DNA from: Ephydatia muelleri
Lineage: Eukaryota; Porifera; Demospongiae; Spongillida; Spongillidae
Assembly: GCA_013339895.1 (NCBI GenBank)
Contig: JABACO010000174.1
Span: forward strand, 1-64,000
Length of the DNA stretch: 64,000 nt
Direction: 5' to 3'
The notes beneath the pieces were generated by a model that was not told where the DNA came from, did not search any database, and was given only the letters and a program-made list of their open reading frames with translations. A program made the translations under genes and the position numbers. Below are positions 14,801 to 24,650 of the stretch, one piece after another. Within the stretch, counting starts at the first letter, position 1; each line of letters opens with the position of its first letter.

Positions 14801-17590
14801 TTCCATAATGATTGCCTTTTCATGTGGCATCCATAACCAGTGCACATTACTAGCAGCTTTCAATGGTGGCTAGGTGTTAAATTTCAACACCCGATTATAA
14901 AGATTGGCATTCACCTCTAATCGAGAAATGTTATTGCATAACATTGGTATGGCTGTTCAACATTCTAAGTTTTACATTGGATGAGCTCATGGTAGAATCC
15001 TGGCATGATTTTGTACATATTCTTGCATGTAGCTTCCAATTGTAGCTGGATTGTATTATTCAACTGCTGATGAAAAAGATTCACCTCTTATCTGGAAACC
15101 TTTGTCATTAGTTATTCCCATGGCAGTTCAAATACGTTTTGCATCAGTTGAGCTTATGGTAGAATCCTGGCATTCATAAGCAATGCATATTCTTGTTACT
15201 TTTAATGGTGACTGTAATTATAGACTGAAATGTAGATGAAAACGGTTTGCTGTTGTTAGGAAAATCTTGTCATGTGTTAACATTGGCATTTGCATTTCAA
15301 TGTCCTATGTTTACAATGGCTAAGCTGAAGGAAGTATCCTAGCATTCACATTCTTGTAACTTCCAATGGTGACTACAGTACTAAATTCAGAGGAGGATGA
15401 AAATAAATCGCCTTTTATCAGGACAATTTGTCATGAGTGATTCCTGCACATTGGTATAGGCAGTTCAAATGCCCTTCATTTTGCATCTATTGAGCTGATG
15501 GTATACAATCCTGGCATTCACAATCAATGCACATTGTTGTGGTTCAATAGGTGGCTTTTGAATTACTTTCAAGTGCAGATGAAAAGCGTTTGCCTCTTAT
15601 CAGGATCCCATGTCACGGGTTGTTCCTATCCATTAGTATAAGCAGTTCTATTTCACAGGAGTTTCATTGGCTGAACTGATTGTATAATCCTGACATTCAC
15701 AATGATTGCCTTTCATGTAGCTTCTGATTGTGGCTTCAGTACAAATCATGGAAGGTATAAAAAGATTTGCCTCCGATAAGGAAAACCTTGTAATGTGTTA
15801 TTCCTATACATTGGTATAGGCAGTTCCAATGCCCGATGTTTGTCATTGGCTTAATCCTGTTATTCACAATCAATGCATATTGTTGTGGCTTCCAGGTGAC
15901 TGTTGAATTATATTCAAGTGCAGATGAAAAAGATTTGCCTCTTATCAGGAAATTTTGCCTAGGTTTATTCATATACATAGTATAAGCAGTTATATTACAT
16001 TAGGAGTTTCTTTGGCTGAGCTTATTGTAGAATCCTGCAATCTGTACAAATTCTTGTACCTTCCAATGGTGGCCTTAGTATTAGATTCAAAGGAGGATGA
16101 AAAATGATTAGACTCCCATCTGGAAACCTTGTCATTTGTTACTCCTATTTTTTGGTATAGGCAGTTAAATGCCCTACATTTTTCATTTGCAGATCTTATG
16201 TCAGAATCATTTACAATCAATGCATATTCTTGTAGCTTCCAATAATGGCTGTAGTATTAGATTCAGAGGAGGAAAGAAAAAGGATCACATCTTATCAAAC
16301 ACCTTGCAATGTTTTATTCCTTGACTTGGTATAGACAGTTCAATGCATTACGTTTTTTATTGGCTGAGTTCCTTGGAATCACATTCTGTGCATACTCTTG
16401 TAGCTTGCAATTGTGGTTGTAATTCCATACATCGGTATGAGCAGTACAAACGGCCACATTATCCATATCATAGAATCCTGGCATTCGCAACAGGTGCGCA
16501 TTCTTGTAGCTTCAAATGGGTAGCACTGGTAATGAAAAGATTCGCCTTTTAATTATATTGTACCACAAGTTTCATTGGCTGAGCTAATCGTAGAATCCTG
16601 CCACTCACAATCCATGTTTTCATGTAGCTTCCAATTGGTATATACTATATTTATGCCCTACGTTTTTCCTGAGCTGAACTTATGGAACAATCCTGGCCTT
16701 CAAATTCTTGTGGCTTCAAAAGGTGGCCGTTGAATTACATTCAAGTGTGGATGAAAAAGATTCGCCTTTTATGAGGAAACATTGCCATGATTTACATTAG
16801 TATAAGCATTTCTACTGCATCAGGAGTTTGCTTGGCTGATATTATTGTGGAATCCTGACATTCACAATCAATGATGCTTATTGTAACTTCCCACAGTGGC
16901 TGGTGTATTATATTTAGAGGATGAAAAAGAGTATTCTCTTATCAGGAAACTTTGTAAGTATTATTTTTATACATTTGTATAGGCAGTTCTATTGCATCAC
17001 AAGATTCATTGGCTGTATACACTTATGGAAGAATTTTGGCATTCACAATCAATGCATGTAGCCCCAATGGGTGGGTTGTAGTATTAGAATGAAGGGACGA
17101 TGAAAATGATTAGCCATTAACTCAGGAAACTTATGTGTTGTTCCTATACAGTGTTATAGTCAGTTCAATGCCTCCTTTTTTTCATCCGTTGAAAATATGG
17201 AAGAATCCTGCAATCCGTGGGAATTCTTGTAGCTTTCAATGATGGCTTTAGTATTGGATTCAGAGGAGGATGAAAATGATTAGCCTCAATGTGGAAACCT
17301 AATTGTATTTGTTCGTGGTATAATTGTGATCAAAGAATAGTCCTAAAGCTCCTAATTGTATTTGTTCGTGGTATAATTGTGATCAAAGAATAGTCCTAAA
17401 GCTATCAATGGTGTCTGAAGAAGTATATTCAATTGCGGGTGAAAAGGATTCGGCTGTTATCAGGAAACCTTCTCAGGTATGCATTAGTATGGGCAGTGTA
17501 AATGCACTATTGGCTGAGCTTATGGTAGAATCCTGTAATTCACAATCAATGCATATTATTGTAGCTCCAATGGAATAACAGATGAAAAAG
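11870..17590. repeat. Satellite array, unit about 165-180 bp (left block)
   Basis: Diverged head-to-tail copies share an ordered set of boxes: TTCATTGGCTGAGCTTATGG, GAATCCTGGCATTCACAATC, AATGCATATTCTTGTAGCTT, CCAATGGTGGCTGTAGTATT, GAGGAGGATGAAAAAGATT, CGCCTCTTATCAGGAAACC, then a dyad box such as CCTATACATTGGTATAGG and GCAGTTCAATGCC. Successive dyad boxes lie about 165-180 bp apart (for example about 15803, 15970 and 16145). All three frames carry stops in a typical unit, so the many 60-90 aa open frames are not genes. Roughly 30 units fit in this block. An ATT microsatellite sits at about 13062-13081. Confidence 0.88.
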
Positions 17591-17809
17591 ATTTGCCTCT
17601 GTCACGGACCACGCACATCTGGGTCACAACATCAGCTACTATCCGACCACATATCAACACTAACCGTACCCAAAGAATTACAACAACACAGAAAATTGAT
17701 ACACGGGTCAAACGTCACAATAGGACCCGGTCAAAATATCATGTGTAATATCATAAACCTGGTTCATCACACTTTCACCGTTCTCCTTGATAAATGTCAC
17801 TGTATTGAC

Positions 17810-18640
17810 CGAGACAAGGCATCTGCATTAGTGTTCTCCCTCCAGGGGTGTTGACACACCTTGTACTCGAAGGGCTGGAGAGCCTGGCTCCAGCATGATG
17901 TAGTCTCGGGTTCTTATCCTTCAGCCAATCTAGCTACAACAGTACTAGTGCTCTGTGATCCGTTTGTAACATAAATTGCTTTCCCAAAAGGTAAACCCTA
18001 AAGACAGGCATGGCTATCATGATAACCAGACACTTCTCTATAGGCCTACTGTGGAGTATCACAGCTACATCAGAGGCACCTGGGGTATGAATTCCTTCTC
18101 ATACTCAGGGCTCCTGAGGACAGGTGAGCCACAAAGTATCACCTTTAAGCGCAGAAATGCATCCTCACATTCCTTAAACCGGGTAGCCATCCTTACAGGT
18201 AGCCTGAGTGAGGGGAGCTACCATTGTCTAGTCGCCAGGCATGCATTTCCTGTAGTATCATGTTAGACATACATGTAGACACCTTCTTGGTCTTTGGTAC
18301 AGGGAACTCTACCCTTGTTGGGATCCAGTTCCACAATTTCACTACCCACCAGATGACAGAGATACACACAACACTGAGCCATACCAAATTGGTATTTCTG
18401 TGGCTTTGCCATTAGACCAGCTTTGCATAGGCATTCCAGGTCTGCTTCAATCTGGCCTAGGTTATCCTTGAATTCCTTCAGGAGCTGGAACAGCTGTTTT
18501 CTCTGCGGCCCTGACAACTGATCACTCAATACTAGTTCTCTGTTCTCATTCTCATTCCAAACCTGAATGTCTTCATCTTCTTCCTCCTTCATGAAACCTT
18601 CATAATCCACCATTGCTGAGTAACAGTATTGGGATGGTGT
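17810..18640 (-). pseudogene. Reverse transcriptase and RNase H remnant of gypsy element
   Basis: The minus-strand frame 18613-18263 begins with an acidic linker and LSGPQRKQLFQLLKEFKD (typical of the region just before the RT fingers), then jumps to CKAGLMAKPQKYQFGMAQ and VYLCHLVGSEIVELDPNKG (thumb/connection region). The catalytic YxDD part is therefore deleted. Further down, FKECEDAFLRLKVIL, SPVLRSPEYEKEFI and, near 17.9 kb, ALQPFEYKVCQHPWREN plus NADALSR mark the RNase H end. Stops interrupt it. Confidence 0.8.
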
Positions 18641-18800
18641 GTTCCACTTTTAGAGCAATTTTATATAAAATGTCCCTTCTCATTTTCTGGTTATGCATAT
18701 CAATGACATAATTAACCTTCCTAAACACAGGGTACAGACCCTTCCATTGAGCCTGATGAGTGGGTAGTAGGCTAGATTCAAGCTCATGTGCAAGATCTCC
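18640..18800 (-). pseudogene. GPY/F-like integrase C-terminal module remnant
   Basis: Minus-strand translation gives GLYPVFRKVNYVIDMHNQK followed by RRDILYKIAL and a KWNTP segment. This resembles the integrase C-terminal module (G-P-Y/F ... NYEVD ... HVNLLKKW) of gypsy elements. It lies immediately upstream, in element orientation, of the RT remnant. So in this element integrase sequence precedes RT. Confidence 0.58.
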
Positions 18801-18859
18801 CTCACCACTGAAGACGTTGCAACACAGGCACCAGTTTGGTTGAGAGAGGTATGGAAGTT

Positions 18860-19560
18860 TGGATATTTATTGCCTTAAAAAGGTTAGGTTGCTACTGGAG
18901 CCAGACCAGGATAACTTTGCAGGAGGGGCAAAGGCTATAGAAAGGGCATTTTCACAGTGTAGGTGGACTCCTTTACCGCAATTGGTTCCCCATGTGGGCA
19001 CAGTCCAGAATCAGCTGTGGATCAACACAGTGCTGCAAGGTAGTGTTGCAGCTAGCTCATGAGGTGCTAATGGTAGGGCACATTGGTAAACATAAGACTG
19101 CTCAGAGAATCCTATTGCAATTATATTAGCCTATCCTCAGTGACTATGGAACTTGTCGTTACCAGAAGCCATTCCTGTCACGTTCATTGACACAGAACAC
19201 ATTGCTGAGCAGCTACTGTCAATCTTCACACAGGTTGGAGTTCCCAAAAGAGATCCTAACAGACATTTCATCTTCTAGCTACTTTCGGAGATCTACACGC
19301 TTCTACATAAATCACGTATCAGGACAAGTGCCTACCACCCACAGACAGACAGATTGGTAGAGCATTTTAATCAGACAGCAAAGCTATGTTGCATGAGGAA
19401 GATGGCTGCTGCGATGAGGCTAATTGGGACAAGTGGTTACCATACTTATTATTTGCTTACCGTGAAGTACCTCAATCCTTGACAGGGTTTTTCACCTTTG
19501 AGCTCCTTTATGGTCATTTAGGGGAACACTGCATATCCTCAAGGCCTCTCTGGAAGCATC
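18860..19560 (+). pseudogene. Integrase zinc-binding and core remnant, inverted relative to its element
   Basis: On the plus strand are LAHEV and VGHIGKHKTAQRIL (the H-H half of an HHCC integrase zinc finger), then core pieces including AEQLLSIFTQVGVPK, IRTSAYHPQTD, FNQTAK and NWDKWLPYLLFAYREVPQS, ending with FELLYGHLG. These are standard Ty3/gypsy integrase landmarks. They are spread over three frames with stops. The strand is opposite to gag, protease and RT on either side, so this block was inverted or comes from a second, oppositely inserted copy. Confidence 0.78.
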
Positions 19561-20197
19561 AAAGAAGAGTGATGAAATCATTTTTTTCCCCCTTAGCAGC
19601 ACGCTTCTGGCTTCTAGTCATTCTATCTCTAACCCGACCACCGCCAAACTCTAGAGCTCCACTTGTCTTCCTTATCATCCTTCTCTGTCTCCAGTAATAA
19701 CTCAGTTGGCCACACGGTTGAAGCTTTCTCTGTCTCCACCTTTCTTCCTCCATATGTCGATCTCCAGCTAAAGTAAGGGCCAGCATGGCATTCTTTTCCT
19801 TTGCTTTTGTCCTACTGCCTCGCAACCATTTTGATAACTTCAATACGTCGGTCCCGAGCAGCACAGACACTGGAAGAGTGGGTGATAATCCCACCTCGAC
19901 TGAAAGTGGTATCCCATCTACCACCAGGTTCAACTTTGTAACTGGATGCAGGAGGTTGTCTTCATGGGTACACCTAATGGTCACTGCCATATTCTGGATA
20001 AACTATTCCTTCGGTACTAGTTTCTGGTGAATCAGTATCTTTAGGCATCCTGTATCTAGAAGGACATTGGTAACCCTCTTGCTTAATACCCATCCATTCT
20101 TCAGTAGGTTTCTGTAGTGCTTGCCTTGGTACCCGTGGCCACAGTACATGGCCGTGCTTGGGCAATGTGACCTGGCCTTGAACCATAACTGTAACAT
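19559..20197 (-). pseudogene. Retropepsin (aspartic protease) remnant of gypsy element
   Basis: Overlapping minus-strand frames contain a degraded active-site region (VLLDTGCLK followed by HQKLV, frame 20003-20197) and downstream the VDGIPLSVEVGLSPTLPV and VLLGTDVLKL motifs (frame 19559-19990), which match the flap and C-terminal ILGxD-type motif of LTR-retrotransposon proteases. The active-site D-T-G is visible but in a different frame from the rest. It follows gag directly, as expected. Confidence 0.68.
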
Positions 20198-20785
20198 GTC
20201 ACTGCTGAATCATCCTTACCATTGTCATTTGGTGGACCTTTCTGCACCTCCGGAGCTCTGGATTAAGGTGTCTGGTTTGGTAAAGGAAGGCTCCCTTCCT
20301 TTGTCTGATTCCTTGCTTCCAAGTAATTGTCAGCCAGCTGCCCTGCTTCTATGCTTGACTTTGGCTTCCGTTCCTTGATCCACACTCTAATTTGTGGGGC
20401 CAAACAGTTCAGTAGCTGTTCTTTAACAATACATGTAGCATGTAGTCTCTTTCACTCGTTGTGCAGTATCATGATCATGTAGCCACTTGTTAGAATCGAA
20501 AATGTTGACGATAAGTCTCTTCTGTTATGTCATACCTCCTAAGAATAGCTAGCTGCCTTCACGGCATCATGGTCCACTGCAATCATCTGTTGAAAGAGCT
20601 GTGTATGCCTGCTGGGCCTTCTCAATTAACTGTGGTGCCAACTTGAACACTTACTCTGACCTATCCACGTTGTATGCACCAATCAAATGTTCAAAAATCA
20701 TCAGGTAAGCCTCTATATCATCTTTCTTTTGTGAGTTAGCTACTTGCAGCTCATTCTCTCTCGGGGGGGTTGTAGCAGTATCTGG
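20180..20785 (-). pseudogene. gag (SCAN-like capsid) remnant of gypsy element
   Basis: Minus-strand reading gives a segment like DDIEAYLMIFEHLIGAYNV, then FKLAPQLIEKAQQAYTAL, then RRYDI and a later LADNYLEAR stretch. That order is typical of the SCAN-related gag of Gmr1-like gypsy elements and of the vertebrate SCAN domain derived from it. Several frame changes and stops are present. A zinc-knuckle-like region may follow near 20.2-20.15 kb but is not clear. It would be the nucleocapsid/capsid protein of the element if intact. Confidence 0.65.
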
Positions 20786-20789
20786 TTCT

Positions 20790-22985
20790 TGTGGCTTCAA
20801 ATGGTGGCTGTTGATTTACATTCAAGTGCAGGTGAAAAAGATTTGCCTAGCCCTTATCAGGCAACCTTGTCATGTTTTATTCCTATGCATTAGTTGTAAA
20901 GGTTCTATCAGGAGTTTCTATGGCTGAGCTTATTGTAGGATCCTGACATTCGCCATCAATGCATATTCTTGTAGCCTCAATGGGGGCTGTAGTATTAGAA
21001 TTAAGGGACAATGGAAATGATTGGCCTCTAATCAGGAAAGCTTGTCTTGTAACTTACAATGGTGGCTGGTGTATTACATTAGAGGAGGATGAAAATGAGT
21101 AACCTCTTATCAGGAAACCTTGTCATGTATTACATTAGTATAAGCAGTTCTATTGCATCACATGTTTCATTGGCTGCACTTATGGAAGAATTCTGGCATT
21201 TATAATGAATGCATATTCGTGTAGCCCCAATGGGGTTTGTAGTATTAGAATAAGGGACAATGAAAATGATTAGCTATTAATCATGAAACCTTGTATGTGT
21301 TGTTCCTATACAGTGGTATAGGCAGTTCAATGCCTACGTTATTTCATAGGCTGAGATTATGGAAGAATTTAGCAATCTGTGCAAATTCTTGTAGCTTCCA
21401 ATGGTAGCTTTAGTATTAGATTCAGAGGAGGATGAAAAATGATTAGCCTCTTATATGGAAACCTAATTGTATTTGTTGGTCATTGGTATCGGCAGTTCAA
21501 TGCTCTATGTTTTTCATTGGCAGACCGTATGGTAGAATCAGGACATTCACAACCAATGCATATTCTTTCAATAGTGGCTGTAGTATTAGATTCAAGTGCG
21601 GATGAAAAAACTTTGCCTCTTATCTGAATACCTTATTCCCATACATCGGTATGGGCAGTTCAAATGCCGTATGTTCAATGCATATTTGTGATGCATATTC
21701 ATGTAGCCCCGATGGGGATGTAGTATTAGAATAAACGGACGATGAAAATGATTCGCCTCTAATCAGAAACCTTGTCATATGTTGTTCGTGTACATTGGTA
21801 TAGGCAGTTCAATGCCATATGTTTTTTCATTGGCTAAGATTACGAAAAAATTTGTGCAAATTCTTGTAGCTTGATGAAATATATGAAAACCTTGTATTTG
21901 TTACTCCTATTCATTGGTATAGGCAGTTCAATGCCCTACGTTTTTCATTGGCTGACCTTTTTACATTCATAATCACTGCCAATAGTGGTTGTAGTATTAG
22001 ATTCAGAGGAGGATGAAAATTATTTGCCTCCTGTTCAGGAAAGCTTGTCATATGTTACTCCTCTACATTTATAGTGCAAATGCAGTATTGGCTGAGCTTA
22101 TGGGAAAAATCCAATTATTTACATTCAATGCATATCCTTGTAGCTTCCAATGATGTCTGTGTGCGGATGAATAAGATTCACCTCTTATCTGGAAACCTTG
22201 ACATGTTTTTATACATTGGTATAGGCAGTTCTATATCCTACATTTTTCTTTGGCTGAGCTTATGGAAGCATCCTGGCATTCACAATCAATGCATATTCTT
22301 GTAGCTTCCATTAGTGGCTTTAGAGTCAAGGGAGAATGAATCTTATCAGGAAACTTGCCATGTGTTATTCCTATAGATTAGTTCTTATTCATCAGGAGTT
22401 TTATGGGCTGAGATTATGGTTGAATCCTGGCATCCACAATCTGGGGATATTCTTGCAGTTGCCATTGTTGGCGGTAGTACTAGATTCTGAGGAGGATGAT
22501 AAAGAATTGACTCGACCTTACTAGGAACCTTGTTATGTGTCATTCCGATACATTACTATAGGCAGTTCTATTGTCATTGGCTGAGCTAATTGTGGAATCC
22601 TAGCACTCCCAATCAAAGCCTTTTCTAGCACTCCAATCATAGCCTTTTCATATAGCTTCCAATGGATTATTTGGTGTACGATTCACGAGAGAATGAAAAA
22701 CATTCTTGTAAAGAAACCTTATAATGTATTCTCATACAGTATGGCCAGTTCAAATATATATTCATCGGCTTAATTCATTATAGAATCCTGGCATTCATGA
22801 CCAGTGCATATGAGTAGTAGCTTGTGGTGGCTGTGTGTAATCATTCAGTGGTGGCTGGGTGTTATCATTCACCTGCCAATGAAGATAATTTGCCCCTTAT
22901 CTGGAAACCTTGACTAGTGGTATTGCTATACATTGGTATAGGCAGTTCACAATGCCCTTGGATTGGCTGAGCTATGGTAGAATCT
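20790..22985. repeat. Satellite array, unit about 165-180 bp (right block)
   Basis: This is the same repeat family, orientation and box order as the 11.9-17.6 kb block, with some of the best dyad boxes (21305-21322, 21638-21655, 22926-22941). It is separated from the left block by the retrotransposon remains and bounded on the right by sequence that reads like the N-terminal part of gag on the minus strand. About 12 units. Confidence 0.87.
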
Positions 22986-23255
22986 CTAGAGATGGCAGCA
23001 GCCTCCAGTAGCTCAATCCTCTCCAGCATATTCACTTCTAATCGTTGGAACATCAAGAGGAACTTTGTCTCCAATGCAGCCAATGGAGATGGCCCTGCAT
23101 CATCATTCGTCTCATGAGGTTGAGATGACGGTCGTTCAAATTGGCCTTGGGAATCCACTTCATTGGGATGAGCTGGTCCTTCATCTGGTCTTTTGTTCAG
23201 AGGAGCGGTCCTCCAGCTGGTGGTGGATTGGGAGGGGATGGTCCTGTGGCTGGTC
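22865..23255 (-). pseudogene. Probable gag N-terminal fragment (proline-rich, then helical)
   Basis: The minus strand reads PSPPNPPPAGGP, then a 97-codon open frame (23158-22865) with AALETKFLLMFQRLEVNML and ERIELLEAAA, then runs into satellite. A helical N-terminal tract after a Pro-rich linker suits retroelement gag. The gag core at 20.78 kb begins with a segment that could follow on (TATTPPRENELQV). I infer that this is the N-terminal end of the same gypsy gag, displaced by the 2.2-kb satellite block. It could also belong to another element. Confidence 0.4.
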
Positions 23256-23256
23256 A

Positions 23257-24425
23257 GGGGCGGATACAGGATTTTGTGTTAGGGGGGGCATATAGGGATG
23301 GAAATGGGGGCGTGCTCCTCCAAACTTGCCAGGGTGTCTGGGAAAGCGCAGTAAGCACCATCATCCCCGCCCCAAAACCCTAGCCACTGGGTTTTTGTTT
23401 TTGCACTTTTGGAAATTATAAAACGTGTATACAAATGATTAAAGATACCTATAACAGTCACACTACACAAATAGGGTCAATTAGAAGCATCCTCCGAGGG
23501 TATTTTCGACTATAGCTGTCAATGATAGCATCAATATTAAGTTCAATATCTTTGTGCACATACAATAACATTAACGCATTAAATCTGTCTTCTCCCATAG
23601 TGCTGCGATAGACTTTTTTAATAAATATCAAAGAGAAATGAGCTCTTTCCACTCCAATTGATGTTACACAGGTCAATAGCAGTAGCTTAACCGATTAACG
23701 CCGGAATATTTTTTGTTTAACTAAAGTAGAATTGTTCAAAATCAGGCAGCAGAGGAATGTTAGGTAGCAGGAAAGGGGGTTTCAACTATATTAAATGAAG
23801 CCGTGAACTTGAATAACTTCTAATTGGTGTAATGTTTCAAAGGGTCTGGAAGAATTCTTTGGTAACATGGTAGGGGTGCATTTCTGTCTGCTATGTTGTG
23901 ACAAGAGAGTTCGGTTTAATAGGGGAATTAGTTTTCCAAAGCGCAATCTCTTGATGAAATGCTTATGGAAAAAGCAGATCATCACTATAAAACTTTCTGG
24001 CAATGTTGCCAAATCAGGGTCTGTAAGGCATACAAGAGCGGACTCTGCTTTCTTTGCTACAAATGAATTTTGTAAAGTGTCGCTCGTATGATTAATGATT
24101 CATTGGCACATACACTTTTTGCTCGCCGCAAACACTTCAGCAATAGTCTTAGCCATGGGATCCGGATGACGGCGGACTCCGCAGATCTACTACTTTCCTG
24201 ACGGCAATTGAAATTCGCAATGTACGAACTGGACGCTCAAAAGCACAATAGAAAAAGGGCCGCGTGTCAGGGGTGATATAAAACAGGTCTAGGCCTGCAC
24301 GAGCTACGACAGTGCGTCGCTGATGACATGTAATTAAATTCATTACAATGGAAAGGAGGCGTATCCTTATTAGTTAGGGGGGGGGGGGCATAGGCCGGGT
24401 TTGCCCCCCCCTGTATCCGCCACTG
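23257..24425 (-). mobile_element. hAT-like DNA transposon with terminal inverted repeats
   Basis: The left end reads CAGGGGCGGATACAGG and the right end CCTGTATCCGCCACTG, which are inverted copies of the CAGxGGCGGATxCAGG terminus common in hAT elements. Both ends continue into G/C runs (GGGGGGGCA and TGCCCCCCC). Inside, on the minus strand, is a hAT dimerisation-domain fragment. Flanks on both sides are copies of a Pro-Asn-Pro-rich minisatellite, which hides any 8-bp target duplication. About 1.17 kb, so internally deleted. Confidence 0.78.
23470..23676 (-). pseudogene. hAT transposase C-terminal dimerisation fragment
   Basis: The frame reads TSIGVERAHFSLIFIKKVYR, then STMGEDRFNALMLLYVHKDI and KYPRRM. 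This matches the hAT family C-terminal signature (S-x-E-R-x-F-S ... I-K ... R-x-x-M-x-x-x-R-L-x-x-L ... H). Only about 70 residues are legible and the N-terminal zinc finger and catalytic region are missing or unrecognisable. An upstream open frame (24012-23791) in the same element may be another decayed piece. Confidence 0.72.
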
Positions 24426-24429
24426 CTGG

Positions 24430-24650
24430 TGGTGGGTTTGGAGGGGCTGGTCCTTCAGCTGGTGGTGGGTTTGGGGGGGGGGGGAGAGCTGGTCCTCCAG
24501 TAGTTTTTCCTGTCCCTCGTTCCAGTGATGCCAGAAGGTCTGAAAGGTGATTCTGTACACGTCTGGCGCAGCACATAGTACATTGTACTAAAATACACAT
24601 GCAAAAAAAGCACCATACAGAGTTTTGCAACAAATAACTTGCATCCAAAA
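24430..24650 (-). pseudogene. Proline-rich gag-like fragment upstream of the hAT insertion
   Basis: The minus strand reads HLSDLLASLERGTGKTT and then GGPALPPPPNPPPAEGPAPP, a short tandem Pro-Asn-Pro repeat that recurs on the far side of the hAT element. The hAT therefore landed inside this repeat. The function of the parent protein is unknown; gag is a guess from position. Confidence 0.38.

Larger units (their letters stand above)
17595..20789 (-). mobile_element. Degenerate Ty3/gypsy LTR retrotransposon, Gmr1-like domain order
   Basis: On the minus strand, read from 20.78 kb downward, there are gag-, protease-, GPY/F-, RT-connection- and RNase H-like segments, all broken by stops and shifts. 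The integrase core lies between protease and RT but on the plus strand. INT before RT together with a SCAN-like gag is the known signature of Gmr1-like gypsy elements; that assignment is inference from order and short motifs. I found no paired LTRs. Satellite resumes at both edges, so the element sits inside the 170-bp array. It is not functional. Confidence 0.8.

Noticed and set aside
12408..22524. Many 60-97 aa frames in the satellite with recurring HILVASNG and RQFNALxF segments
   Set aside because: They recur because the DNA unit recurs. Every unit has stops in all frames and the segments do not extend across units.
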